64,000 bases of DNA. It comes from Barnesiella sp. An22. GTDB taxonomy: Bacteria; Bacteroidota; Bacteroidia; Bacteroidales; Barnesiellaceae. Of this stretch, positions 27,511 through 35,873 are shown piece after piece. Where the stretch lies: NCBI RefSeq assembly GCF_002159975.1, contig NZ_NFJR01000003.1, forward strand, positions 270,414 to 334,413, read 5' to 3'. How positions within the stretch are numbered: the stretch's first letter is position 1; each line of letters starts with the position of its first letter. The translations under genes were made by a program, and so were the position numbers. The notes under the pieces were generated by a model. The model was not told the origin of the DNA and did no database searches. It saw only the letters and a list, made by a program, of their open reading frames with translations.

Positions 27511-28275
27511 ATGTTTTCATTCGGCATAAAAGATATTATCGACATACTCATCGTAGCCCTGCTGCTCTACACCCTCTACAAGATGATGAAGGAGTCGGGC
27601 ACGATAAGCATCTTTACCGGTGTACTGGCCTTCGTGGGCGTGTGGATTGTGGTGAAGCAGATACTCGACATGCGGCTCATCGGCTCGATTATGGACAAGT
27701 TCATGAGCGTGGGCCTGCTCATCCTCGTCATTCTGTTTCAGGACGAAATCAAGCGATTCCTCGTGCAGCTGGGCTCGCACAAGCGGTGGCGATTCTTTTT
27801 CAACTTCTTCCTCAAGCACAAGGACCAGGGCGAAAAGCCCTATATCATCCCCGTCGTGTATGCCTGCATGAACATGGCCAAGACCAAGACCGGCGCCCTC
27901 ATCGTCATCGAACAAGGGGTGTCGCTCGACAACTACAAAAACACCGGCGACACCATCAATGCCAACGTGAACGCCCGCCTCATCGAAAACATCTTTTTCA
28001 AGAACAGCCCCCTGCACGACGGTGCCCTCATCATCGCCGACAACCGCCTGGCCGCAGCGGCCTGCATTCTGCCGGTATCGCACAACAACAAGATTCCCAA
28101 GTCGATGGGGCTTCGCCACCGCTCGGCACTGGGCATCACCGAGGTGACCGACGCGCTGGCCATTGTCGTGTCGGAAGAGACGGGCAACATTTCGCTTGCC
28201 CACAATGGCAAAATCACCACCAAGATTTCGGGTAAAGACCTGGAGCGCATGTTGGTACAGGAGTCTATCGACTGA
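27511..28275 (+). CDS. cdaA: Diadenylate cyclase, CdaA type
   Basis: 254 residues. Three N-terminal transmembrane helices (about 8-80) precede a DisA_N/DAC domain that makes cyclic di-AMP from two ATP. The two catalytic motifs are LHDGALI (DGA, about 166-172) and GLRHRSALGI (RHR, about 200-209). The product controls potassium and osmotic balance and cell-wall state. No GlmM/CdaR partner gene is adjacent; instead it is coupled to folP. Confidence 0.96.
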   Translation: MFSFGIKDIIDILIVALLLYTLYKMMKESGTISIFTGVLAFVGVWIVVKQILDMRLIGSIMDKFMSVGLLILVILFQDEIKRFLVQLGSHKRWRFFFNFFLKHKDQGEKPYIIPVVYACMNMAKTKTGALIVIEQGVSLDNYKNTGDTINANVNARLIENIFFKNSPLHDGALIIADNRLAAAACILPVSHNNKIPKSMGLRHRSALGITEVTDALAIVVSEETGNISLAHNGKITTKISGKDLERMLVQESID

Positions 28276-28379
28276 TACGAAAACACTGCGAACGGGCCCG
28301 ATGCAAGAGACTCGTACCCCACGGTTCCCATCCGCCGGCTGCAATCGAAATCGTCTTACCAATATCTGCAAATAAAAGT

Positions 28380-28413
28380 CAGGTAACCGAACTGCCCCGA
28401 TGCAAGGCAGTTC
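28380..28413 (-). terminator. Hairpin at the end of the methyltransferase gene
   Basis: GAACTGCC (28389-28396) pairs with GGCAGTTC (28406-28413) and overlaps the TGA stop; minus-strand T-rich bases follow after a gap. Confidence 0.5.
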
Positions 28414-29380
28414 AATCTTTGTCGTGCGGTGTCGCCGGGCGCGACTTCTGCACGGCCAGCGTATTGCGCTCCCAGAATACCCCGTCGGCATAACCCTGTA
28501 TCGACGGGTCGCTCTCGGCCAGACACAACCGCTTGGCCGCCCACAGGCAATACTCCTCGTTCACCTCCACCCCCAGGTAACGGCGATTCAGCTTCCTGGC
28601 CACCACGGCCGAGGTGCCGCTCCCCAGGAAGGGGTCGAACACGAGGTCGCCCTCGCGCGACGAGGCCAGAATGAGCTTGGCATAGAGTTTCTCGGGTTTC
28701 TGGGTGGGATGGTCGGTATTCTCGGGCATCGACCAGAAGGGGATGCTGATATCGTCCCAGAAGTTCGAGGGGCAGGTGAGGCGGAAGTTTCCGGCACTCG
28801 TCTCCTGCCAGTCCTTGGGCTTGCCGTCCTGCCGATAGGGGGCTATCACCCGCCGCTTCTGCTTGACCGCCTCCACATCGAAATAGTAGTGCCGGGCATC
28901 CTTCACGCCGAACCAAATATCCTCCATCGCATTCTTCCAGTTGTGCAGGGCCCCTTTGCCCTTCTCGCGCTGCCAGGTGATGCGGTTGAGCACCGTAAGC
29001 TCCTCGTCCATCACCGTCTGTAAGGCCGCCGTACAACGCCAGTCGCCGCACAGGTAGAGCGACCCGGTGGACTTCAGCTTCTCGCACACCCGGTGGAACC
29101 AGCTGCGCAGATAATCCAGATAAGCCTCGTGCGAACGGGCCTGAAAGCTCATACCGTGAAAGTTTTTCGACAGATTATAGGGCGGGTCTACGATAATGAG
29201 GTCGGCCACACGGTCGGGGATACGGTCGAGCACGGCCAGCAGGTCGCCTTGGATGATGCGGTTGTCGAAGTCGAAATCCGCCGTCACCCGCCCGGCCGGG
29301 GTGATGAGCGGGCGCAACCGCTCCACCTCGTCGGGTTCGACGGTCAGGGTCCTGTTGTTTTTGGCTCGTCTCTTTTCCAT
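28412..29380 (-). CDS. Orphan site-specific DNA methyltransferase (N4/N6 class, beta order)
   Basis: 322 residues. The catalytic DPPY motif comes first (VDPPYNLSKNF, about 67-77) and the SAM-binding motif later (FDPFLGSGTSAVVARKLNRRYLGVEV), the beta-type motif order of N6-adenine or N4-cytosine methyltransferases. A target-recognition stretch lies between them. No restriction endonuclease or specificity subunit is next to it, so it looks solitary, possibly epigenetic; the recognition site is unknown. The frame continues upstream through TTG codons into a G/T homopolymer region that is really the typA terminator; MEKRRAKNNRTL is the likeliest start. Confidence 0.9.
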   Translation of the reverse strand: MEKRRAKNNRTLTVEPDEVERLRPLITPAGRVTADFDFDNRIIQGDLLAVLDRIPDRVADLIIVDPPYNLSKNFHGMSFQARSHEAYLDYLRSWFHRVCEKLKSTGSLYLCGDWRCTAALQTVMDEELTVLNRITWQREKGKGALHNWKNAMEDIWFGVKDARHYYFDVEAVKQKRRVIAPYRQDGKPKDWQETSAGNFRLTCPSNFWDDISIPFWSMPENTDHPTQKPEKLYAKLILASSREGDLVFDPFLGSGTSAVVARKLNRRYLGVEVNEEYCLWAAKRLCLAESDPSIQGYADGVFWERNTLAVQKSRPATPHDKD

Positions 29381-29468
29381 ACGACAGAAACAGGCAGCGT
29401 CCATATCGCCGCCCCGAAAGATGCGTGAAGATACGCAATTTTCTGCAGAAAGCCCCGCCCCACCCCCC

Positions 29469-29503
29469 AAAAAAAACGGGATGCGAAACAAATCCGCACC
29501 CCG
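29469..29503 (-). terminator. Terminator of typA
   Basis: Minus-strand CGGGGTGCG pairs with CGCATCCCG (one G-U) around GATTTGTTT, then T8. Confidence 0.9.
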
Positions 29504-29529
29504 CTATATCATACAAAGTTTTATGGCTC

Positions 29530-31329
29530 TTACGAACGGTTGGCCCGCTTGCGCTCGGTCTCGTCGAGAATAATCTTACGCAGACGCAGGTGGTGAGGCG
29601 TCACCTCTACATACTCATCTTCCTTGATGTATTCGAGGGCCTCCTCGAGGCTGAAGATAACCGGCGGCACGATACGGGCCTTGTCGTCGGCACCCGACGC
29701 ACGCATGTTGGTCAGCTTCTTCGACTTGGTCACATTCACCACAATATCGTTCTCCTTGGCATTCTCGCCCACTACCTGACCGGCATAGACCTCCTCTTGC
29801 GGGAAGATGAAGAAGCGGCCGCGATCTTGCAGCTTGTCGATGGCATAGGCATAGGCCGTGCCCGACTCCATGGCGATGAGCGAGCCGTTGGTACGGCGCT
29901 CGATATTCCCCTTCCAGGGTTGATATTCGAGGAACCGGTGCGCCATGATGGCCTCGCCGGCCGAAGCCGTCAGCACATTGGTACGCAGACCAATGATACC
30001 GCGCGAAGGTATCTGGAACTCGATGTGGATGCGGTCGTTCTGGGTCGTCATCGACACCATCTCGCCCTTGCGGCGGGTAACCATATCGATAATCTTGCTG
30101 GCATACTCCTCGGGCAGGTTGATGGTGAGCAGCTCGATGGGCTCGCACTTCTGCCCGTCGATCTCCTTGATGATAACCTGCGGCTGACCTACCTGCAACT
30201 CGTAGCCCTCGCGACGCATGGTCTCGATCAGGACCGACAAGTGCAGCACGCCACGGCCATAGACCGTCCAGGCATCGTCGCTGTCGCCACGCTCTACACG
30301 CAGGGCCAGGTTCTTGTCGAGCTCGCGTTTCAGACGGTCGGCAATGTGGCGCGAAGTCACATACTTACCATCCTTACCAAAGAAGGGCGAGTCGTTGATG
30401 GTGAACAGCATCGACATCGTAGGCTCGTCGATGGCGATACGCGGCAGAGGCTCGGGCTCGGCAGCATCGGCAATGGTGTCGCCAATCTCGAAATTCTCGA
30501 TACCCACGAGGGCACAAATGTCGCCCGAAGCTACCGACTGCACCTTGGTACGGCCCATACCCTCGAACACGTCGAGCTCCTTGATGCGTTGCTTTACGGT
30601 CGAACCGTCTTTCTTGCACAACGAAACCTCCATGCCCTCTTTCAACACGCCCCGGTGCACACGGCCCACGGCGATACGGCCTACATACGACGAGTAGTCG
30701 AGCGAGGTGATAAGCATCTGGGGAGTACCCTCGAGATACTGAGGTTCGGGGATGTATTCGATAATGGCATCGAGCAGCGCCGTAATGTTGTCGGTAGGTT
30801 TACGCCAGTCGGTCGAGAACCACCCCTGCTTGGCCGAACCGTATATGGTGGGGAAGTCGAGCTGGTCTTCGGTTGCATCGAGGCTGCACATCAGGTCGAA
30901 GACCATCTCCTGCACCTCGTCGGGGCGACAGTTGGGCTTGTCGACCTTGTTGATAACCACAATCGGCTTCAGCCCTATCTCGATAGCCTTCTGCAAGACA
31001 AACCGGGTCTGGGGCATCGGGCCCTCGAAGGCATCGACCAGCAGCAGACAGCCGTCGGCCATGTTGAGCACACGCTCCACCTCGCCACCGAAATCGGCGT
31101 GCCCCGGAGTATCTATAATATTGATTTTGTAATCCTTGTAACGAATAGAAACATTCTTGGAGAGAATCGTGATACCTCGTTCACGCTCCAAATCATTGTT
31201 ATCCAATATCAACTCTCCGGAGTTCTGGTTCTCGCGAAAAAGATGTCCGGCCAAAAGCATTTTGTCTACCAGCGTCGTCTTGCCGTGGTCGACGTGAGCG
31301 ATAATCGCAATGTTTCTGATTTTCTGCAT
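29530..31329 (-). CDS. typA: Translational GTPase TypA/BipA
   Basis: 599 residues, full length. The GTPase domain has [13 protein letters not shown] (G1, about 10-22), [12 protein letters not shown] (G3) and INKVDKP (G4), followed by EF-G-like domains and the BipA-specific C-terminal domain. It acts on ribosome assembly and stress adaptation. The start [16 protein letters not shown] was chosen; a longer frame upstream overlaps the promoter. A -7 box lies 78 bases upstream. It is divergent from rpsO. Confidence 0.97.
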   Translation of the reverse strand: MQKIRNIAIIAHVDHGKTTLVDKMLLAGHLFRENQNSGELILDNNDLERERGITILSKNVSIRYKDYKINIIDTPGHADFGGEVERVLNMADGCLLLVDAFEGPMPQTRFVLQKAIEIGLKPIVVINKVDKPNCRPDEVQEMVFDLMCSLDATEDQLDFPTIYGSAKQGWFSTDWRKPTDNITALLDAIIEYIPEPQYLEGTPQMLITSLDYSSYVGRIAVGRVHRGVLKEGMEVSLCKKDGSTVKQRIKELDVFEGMGRTKVQSVASGDICALVGIENFEIGDTIADAAEPEPLPRIAIDEPTMSMLFTINDSPFFGKDGKYVTSRHIADRLKRELDKNLALRVERGDSDDAWTVYGRGVLHLSVLIETMRREGYELQVGQPQVIIKEIDGQKCEPIELLTINLPEEYASKIIDMVTRRKGEMVSMTTQNDRIHIEFQIPSRGIIGLRTNVLTASAGEAIMAHRFLEYQPWKGNIERRTNGSLIAMESGTAYAYAIDKLQDRGRFFIFPQEEVYAGQVVGENAKENDIVVNVTKSKKLTNMRASGADDKARIVPPVIFSLEEALEYIKEDEYVEVTPHHLRLRKIILDETERKRANRS

Positions 31330-31406
31330 ATAACCTATTTTAACCAAGTAGAGAGACCCAACCGCCACGCGAGTTGCGCATGCGCTTGCCTCTACGTTTC
31401 AAGGTG

Positions 31407-31414
31407 CAAAGTTA
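31407..31414 (-). promoter_or_regulatory. -7 element for typA
   Basis: Minus-strand TAACTTTG, a perfect TAnnTTTG; the -33 box is unclear. Confidence 0.6.
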
Positions 31415-31551
31415 CTATATTTTTTTGAAATGATACATCACTCTATTACTTTTAGTAATGACTTACCCCACTCTTCACGCCTCAGATACACCTCACTATC
31501 CCTGCACAACCACCCGGATGGACCACCTTTCAAAAAAAGAACAGCCAAATG

Positions 31552-31583
31552 TTTGTATACTCAAAAACAAATAACTACCTTTG
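31552..31583 (+). promoter_or_regulatory. Promoter of rpsO
   Basis: TTTG (31552-31555), 20 bases, TACCTTTG (31576-31583): a full consensus match, ~37 bases before the ATG. Confidence 0.85.
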
Positions 31584-31620
31584 TGCGCTCAATAATTTAT
31601 TAACAACAAAACTCAAAGAA

Positions 31621-31896
31621 ATGTACTTAGATTCTGAGAAAAAGAAAGAGATCTTTGGGAAATACGGAAAGTCCAATACTGATACTGGCTCACCCGAAGC
31701 GCAGATTGCATTATTTTCCTACCGTATAGCCCATTTGACTGAGCACTTGAAGTCAAATCACAAAGATCATAGCACTGAACGAGCTCTTAAAATGTTGGTT
31801 GGTAAACGTCGTCGTTTGCTCGACTACCTCATCAAGGTCGACATCAACCGCTACCGTGCCATCATCGCACAAAAAGAGCTGGGTATCAGAAAGTAA
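31621..31896 (+). CDS. rpsO: 30S ribosomal protein S15
   Basis: 91 residues. The conserved core GSPEAQIALFSYRIAHLTEH and the helix GKRRRLLDYL are present. It binds the central domain of 16S rRNA early in 30S assembly. The ATG at 31621 was taken; a 24-residue upstream extension crosses the promoter. It is followed by a strong bidirectional terminator. Standing alone, with no pnp gene next to it, is usual for this order. Confidence 0.97.
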   Translation: MYLDSEKKKEIFGKYGKSNTDTGSPEAQIALFSYRIAHLTEHLKSNHKDHSTERALKMLVGKRRRLLDYLIKVDINRYRAIIAQKELGIRK

Positions 31897-31920
31897 TTCT
31901 TTACGCTACACAGCAAAAAG

Positions 31921-31951
31921 AAAAGCGATTCGAAAACGAATCGCTTTTTTT
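31921..31951. terminator. Bidirectional terminator after rpsO
   Basis: AGCGATTCG-AAAA-CGAATCGCT with a T7 tail on the plus strand and T-rich tail on the minus strand, between convergent genes. Confidence 0.9.
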
Positions 31952-31978
31952 GTATCCTTACCGAAGGTGCCGGCCCAC

Positions 31979-32572
31979 TCAATCGTCATAGCGCTCCATT
32001 TCATAGCCATAGTCGAGCGAGCTATAATTGTCGCTATAAAGAATCAGCGTAGTGGCATAATCCTCGTCCCGACCATAGGCCCACAAATTGGCCCGATAGT
32101 GGAACATCTCGCCATCGCCACTAAGATCGACCCACTCTTTGTAGAACTCGTGATAAGCGCTGCCTTCTTCCGACTCAAAACCAAACACGAAGCCGACGAA
32201 GCCGTCGCCATCGAGGTCGCACGGGCAAGTATAATCGGTAATCATCTCCGACGGGAGGGTGCCCCCACCCAGACTTTGACGGTTCAAAACCACCTCACTC
32301 GAGAAATGGAAATGTGCCTGGCCGTTGGAAAACTCAATCCACTCAATCGAACAGGGCAGTTCTTCACCCACATAGGCCATCTCGCCCGACGGGTTCTCGA
32401 CATAACCGGCTTTTACTACCCGCCACTTACCGGCCAGAGCCGTGGTATAATTCCCTTGTATGGGTTCGTCGTCGCCCCCGAAAAGGTCGTCCATCAACTC
32501 GCTGCACGAGGTCAGAGAGACTACCGTCAGGGAGACCAGCAGCATCCGCAATATACTATCTTTCAGTCTCAT
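31979..32572 (-). CDS. Lipoprotein of unknown function, copy 2 of a tandem pair
   Basis: 197 residues. The signal peptide ends in the lipobox LTSC (about residues 20-23), then SELMDDLFGGDDEPIQGNYT. It shares a lipocalin-like opening with its neighbour: TALAGKWRVVKAGY ... EWIEFSNGQAHFHFS ... TDYTCPCDLDGDGF, ending in YGYEMERYDD. The compact beta-rich pattern suggests a small calycin-type barrel facing the periplasm or surface; the ligand is unknown. It starts 42 bases after the stop of its paralog and is probably on the same transcript. Confidence 0.8.
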   Translation of the reverse strand: MRLKDSILRMLLVSLTVVSLTSCSELMDDLFGGDDEPIQGNYTTALAGKWRVVKAGYVENPSGEMAYVGEELPCSIEWIEFSNGQAHFHFSSEVVLNRQSLGGGTLPSEMITDYTCPCDLDGDGFVGFVFGFESEEGSAYHEFYKEWVDLSGDGEMFHYRANLWAYGRDEDYATTLILYSDNYSSLDYGYEMERYDD

Positions 32573-32614
32573 ATTCTTCTTTTTATTAAACTCACAAACT
32601 CATAGCTTGTACAA

Positions 32615-33217
32615 TCAGTCGTCGTAACGCTTCATCTCATAGCCAAAGTCGACACACTCGGCATTGGTGCCATAGAGCACAAGCGTGGTGGCATAGTCCT
32701 CGTCCTTGCCATAGGCCCACTGACGCACCGACGAGTAGAATATCTCTCCGGTATCGCCCATATCATACTCGGTATAGGTCTCGACATAGCTGTCCCGATC
32801 GCTGTCGTATCTGAACCCGAAGACGAAATTATGGAAACCACTCCCGTCGAGTTCACACGTACAAGTATAATCGGTCATGGTTGTCGAGGGTCTCTCACTC
32901 CCGCCAAAGACGAGGTAATCGAGGGTTACCGGCTGTGAAAAGTGGAAATGCGCCTGACCGTTGGAAAATTCGACCCACTCGAGCGAACAGGGCACTTCAC
33001 CCCCTTCTCTCACATGAGCCATCTCTTCCGGTACATTTTCAATATCCCCGGCAGCTACGACCCTCCACTTCCCGGCGAGAGCCGTCGAGAAATTACTCTG
33101 AATGGGGTCGTCCTCTCCATCTCCAAAAAGTTCCTCCATCAATTCGCCGCACGATGTGAAAGAAAGCAGCGCACTCAGGCACAGCAATGCGCCTGTCAGT
33201 TTCCTTAATGTTTTCAT
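32615..33217 (-). CDS. Lipoprotein of unknown function, copy 1 of a tandem pair
   Basis: 200 residues, clearly paralogous to the next gene. Lipobox FTSC at about 20-23 followed by GELMEELFGDGEDDPIQSNFS. Shared blocks are TALAGKWRVVAAGD, EWVEFSNGQAHFHFS, TDYTCTCELDGSGF, KDEDYATTLVLY and FGYEMKRYDD; the loops between them differ and carry most of the divergence. No database family is recognised by eye. It is the first gene of the pair, with a -7 promoter box 66 bases upstream. Confidence 0.82.
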   Translation of the reverse strand: MKTLRKLTGALLCLSALLSFTSCGELMEELFGDGEDDPIQSNFSTALAGKWRVVAAGDIENVPEEMAHVREGGEVPCSLEWVEFSNGQAHFHFSQPVTLDYLVFGGSERPSTTMTDYTCTCELDGSGFHNFVFGFRYDSDRDSYVETYTEYDMGDTGEIFYSSVRQWAYGKDEDYATTLVLYGTNAECVDFGYEMKRYDD

Positions 33218-33282
33218 TGCTATTATACGATAAGAGTTTATCTATTCAGTCCTGTATTTACGTATATTCAGTTTCTACGCCT

Positions 33283-33290
33283 CAAAGATA
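33283..33290 (-). promoter_or_regulatory. -7 element for the lipoprotein pair
   Basis: Minus-strand TATCTTTG, a perfect TAnnTTTG. Confidence 0.6.
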
Positions 33291-33379
33291 ACACTTTTTT
33301 ACAAGTCCAAGGTTGATGAACGGACATTTTTTCTCGCCTCACCCTCACCCGCCCCCTCTTGCTTCCTCCTATTAAGCCA

Positions 33380-33414
33380 CAGGGCCGCAGCTGTCGAATA
33401 CAGCCGCGGCCCTG
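33380..33414 (-). terminator. Strong hairpin after the phosphorylase gene
   Basis: CAGGGCCG pairs with CGGCCCTG and GCTGT with ACAGC around a small loop, 25 bases past the stop codon. There is no T-run on the minus strand (CTTTCTTTT follows on the plus strand). Confidence 0.55.
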
Positions 33415-33439
33415 CCTTTCTTTTATCCCGGGAAAGGTT

Positions 33440-34309
33440 CTATATGCGTTCCAGAACGGTCTGGATAAGATCCGAGACGGCCGTCTTGTAGTTGGGGTTG
33501 GCGTGATGGGCCACCCGATTGGCAATGATGCTGCACACGGTCATGGCCTTGTGCCCCATCAACTTCGACAATCCGGCCAGAGCCGAACTCTCCATCTCGT
33601 AGTTGGTCACCACGTAGCGACCATACTTGAAGGCCTCGATTTTCTTGTTCAGCTCGGGGTCGGCCAGAGGCAGACGCAACTCACGGCCCTGCGGCCCATA
33701 GAAACCGTTGGCCGATATGGTCACGCCACGCACCATATCGTCACCCCCGATACGGGCCACCAGCTCGGGGTCGCTGTCGACTACATAGGGAGCGGCCCAC
33801 AGCGGATTCCACTTGACCGACTCGCAAAAGGCCTTCTCAAACTCGAGGTCGCACACCTCGTTGCGACGGGCGTAGAAGTTGAGCACACCGTCGAAGCCGA
33901 TAGACTTCTCGGCAATGACCGGCGTACCTATGGGCACATGGGGTTGCAACCCGCCCGAGGTTCCCACCCGCACAAGGGTCAACTGGCGGAACTGGGGCTT
34001 TTCGTAACGCGTCGTAAAGTCGATATTGGCCAGGGCATCGAGTTCGTTGACCACGATGTCGATATTGTCGGTACCGATGCCGTGCGAGAGGCACATCAGC
34101 GGTTTCCCCTTATAGGTACCGCCTATGGTATGAAACTCCCGGCTCGAAACCTCGAAATCGCGGGTGTCGAAAAACGAAGCGACCAGATTGACCCGACCGG
34201 GGTCACCGACCAGGATTACCTTGTCTCTCAACTGCTCGGGGAGCAAATGCAGATGGAACGCACTGCCATCGGCATTGATAATAAATTCAGACTCTGGGAA
34301 ATGTTTCAT
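33440..34309 (-). CDS. Nucleoside phosphorylase, uridine phosphorylase-like
   Basis: 289 residues of the PNP/UDP superfamily. Recognisable elements are the phosphate-binding LVGDPGRVN near residue 35, SHGIGTDNIDIVVNEL near 92, the TLVRVGTSGGLQPHVPIG block near 120-138 and the substrate Glu region YEMESSALAGL near 235. It would split uridine or a related nucleoside to base and ribose-1-phosphate for salvage. The exact base preference is not certain. A long hairpin lies only 15 bases before the start codon. Confidence 0.87.
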   Translation of the reverse strand: MKHFPESEFIINADGSAFHLHLLPEQLRDKVILVGDPGRVNLVASFFDTRDFEVSSREFHTIGGTYKGKPLMCLSHGIGTDNIDIVVNELDALANIDFTTRYEKPQFRQLTLVRVGTSGGLQPHVPIGTPVIAEKSIGFDGVLNFYARRNEVCDLEFEKAFCESVKWNPLWAAPYVVDSDPELVARIGGDDMVRGVTISANGFYGPQGRELRLPLADPELNKKIEAFKYGRYVVTNYEMESSALAGLSKLMGHKAMTVCSIIANRVAHHANPNYKTAVSDLIQTVLERI

Positions 34310-34323
34310 ATTGCTAAAAATTT

Positions 34324-34355
34324 TACCACGCCGCCCGATTGGGGACGGCGTGGTA
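34324..34355 (-). terminator. 10-bp hairpin between the glycogen operon and the phosphorylase gene
   Basis: TACCACGCCG (34324-34333) pairs perfectly with CGGCGTGGTA (34346-34355). On the minus strand it is followed by AAATTTTTAG and then the ATG of the phosphorylase gene. It can end the glycogen transcript, but it also sits in the phosphorylase leader. Confidence 0.6.
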
Positions 34356-34479
34356 CGAATATACGGATTGTGAGTGAATCGGCGAAATTGTTTCGCCTAA
34401 TTTTGTCTAAAAGGATCTGATTCGCCCTGGCAGATGTCCGTTGCACTCCGAGGAGAGAACCTCGGCGGCACCACCCCCA

Positions 34480-35853
34480 TCACTCTTGCTTCTCGGCAGT
34501 CTTCTTGGGAGTCTCGGCCTTAGCCTCTTTCTCCTTCTTGGCCTCGGCTCGTTTGGAGTGGCGCTCGGTGCGTGCCGACTTCAACTCTTTCTGCAACATC
34601 TCAATCTCGGCAGCCTGGTTCTTGATGGTTGTCAACAAGGCGTTCAACTCCTCGTTTTCAATCGACTCGGGATACTGGGCCTCGACGCGTACGATAAAGT
34701 CGCTCAACACATTCATGTAGTTGGTGAATGCCTCGTAAGGACTGTCGTAGGGGCTGTAATGGCTGTGCACGGCACCGTCGGAGAGATACTTCGTGCACAT
34801 GTAGTAGAAGTGGTCGCTGGCCTGCAGATAGTTCCAGTCTTGTTTCAGGCGGCGGTCGTCGCACAGGCGCACCCGCTCGGCTACCGAATAGAGTTTGCGG
34901 AAGGCCTCGTTCTGCAACGTGTTACCCAACCAGGCACTGGTATCGCGAGCCTCGTCGGCCCACGACATGGGATAAGGTACCGACAGTGCGTCGACCGGTT
35001 TGAGTTTGCTGATGGCTTCGGTAGGCGTGCAGAAACCTATCCCCTCTTGCTCGGCAAAGCGAGGCAAAGCCTTCATAAACTCGAAGATGCCCGACTCGCG
35101 CGGTTGCAGCTCGCCCAGCGTCTCGTAGTTCATAAAGAGGTTGACGATAGGCTCCTCGGCCGGGGTATTCTTGATCCACGAGATAAACTTGTCGGCCGTG
35201 AGAGGATAGTCACTCCACTCGTAGTTGGAGAAGCGGAACGAAATGTCGTCGCTCATCTTGTAGTTCTTCAGCAACATTTTCAGTTTGGGAGCCGCAGCCG
35301 AGCAGTAAAGGTAGTTGGGACTCTTCCAACCCAGGATGTGCTTGGCCCCTTCGGTGATAACCCCCTTGAAGCCCATCGAGGCAATCATCGAAGCTATATC
35401 GTCGGAGAATATCAACTCGGTATTGCGGAATACCTTGGGTTTCACGCCAAAGAGTTGCTCGATTTTCTCGTCGTGGTGTTTTACCTGAATCTTGAACTCC
35501 TCGGGATCGGCCAACGAAGCAAGCGAGTGGGCGTATGTCTCCGAGAGAATCTCCACGCAATCGGTCTTGACCAACTCCTTCATGCTGTCGATAAACTCGG
35601 GCACATAAATCTCGAGTTGCTCGAGAGCTACACCCGATATCGAGAAAGCCACCTTGAACTTGCCGTTGGCATTCTTGATCATCTCGAGCAGCGTGGCATT
35701 GGCCGGCAGATACGACCGTTGAGCAATGCGGGTGATAATATCGTCGTTGGCAAAGTCGTCGTAGTAGTAGTGGTCGTTACCTATGTCAAAGAAACGATAG
35801 CGTTTCAATCGAAACGGTTGATGAATTTGAAAATAGAAACAAATTGTTTTCAT
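34480..35853 (-). CDS. Glycoside hydrolase family 57 alpha-amylase-like enzyme
   Basis: 457 residues. The GH57 N-terminal signature is FYFQIHQPFRLKRYRFFDIG. Other conserved regions are FSISGVALEQLE, EILSETYAHSLASL and LFMNYETLGELQ, matching the barrel motifs that carry the catalytic residues. The last ~60 residues are a charged coiled coil (ESIENEELNALLTTIKNQAA and on), ending in a Lys/Glu-rich tail. It acts on alpha-glucan, most likely intracellular glycogen since it has no signal peptide. Last gene of a three-gene operon with a glycosyltransferase and a debranching enzyme. Confidence 0.92.
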   Translation of the reverse strand: MKTICFYFQIHQPFRLKRYRFFDIGNDHYYYDDFANDDIITRIAQRSYLPANATLLEMIKNANGKFKVAFSISGVALEQLEIYVPEFIDSMKELVKTDCVEILSETYAHSLASLADPEEFKIQVKHHDEKIEQLFGVKPKVFRNTELIFSDDIASMIASMGFKGVITEGAKHILGWKSPNYLYCSAAAPKLKMLLKNYKMSDDISFRFSNYEWSDYPLTADKFISWIKNTPAEEPIVNLFMNYETLGELQPRESGIFEFMKALPRFAEQEGIGFCTPTEAISKLKPVDALSVPYPMSWADEARDTSAWLGNTLQNEAFRKLYSVAERVRLCDDRRLKQDWNYLQASDHFYYMCTKYLSDGAVHSHYSPYDSPYEAFTNYMNVLSDFIVRVEAQYPESIENEELNALLTTIKNQAAEIEMLQKELKSARTERHSKRAEAKKEKEAKAETPKKTAEKQE

Positions 35854-35873
35854 ATAAGGTTGTGTTTTTTCAT

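Noticed and set aside
29381..29491. N-terminal extension of the DNA methyltransferase through TTG codons
   Set aside because: The extension translates the typA terminator and its G/T tract; the ATG at 29380 gives a normal start.
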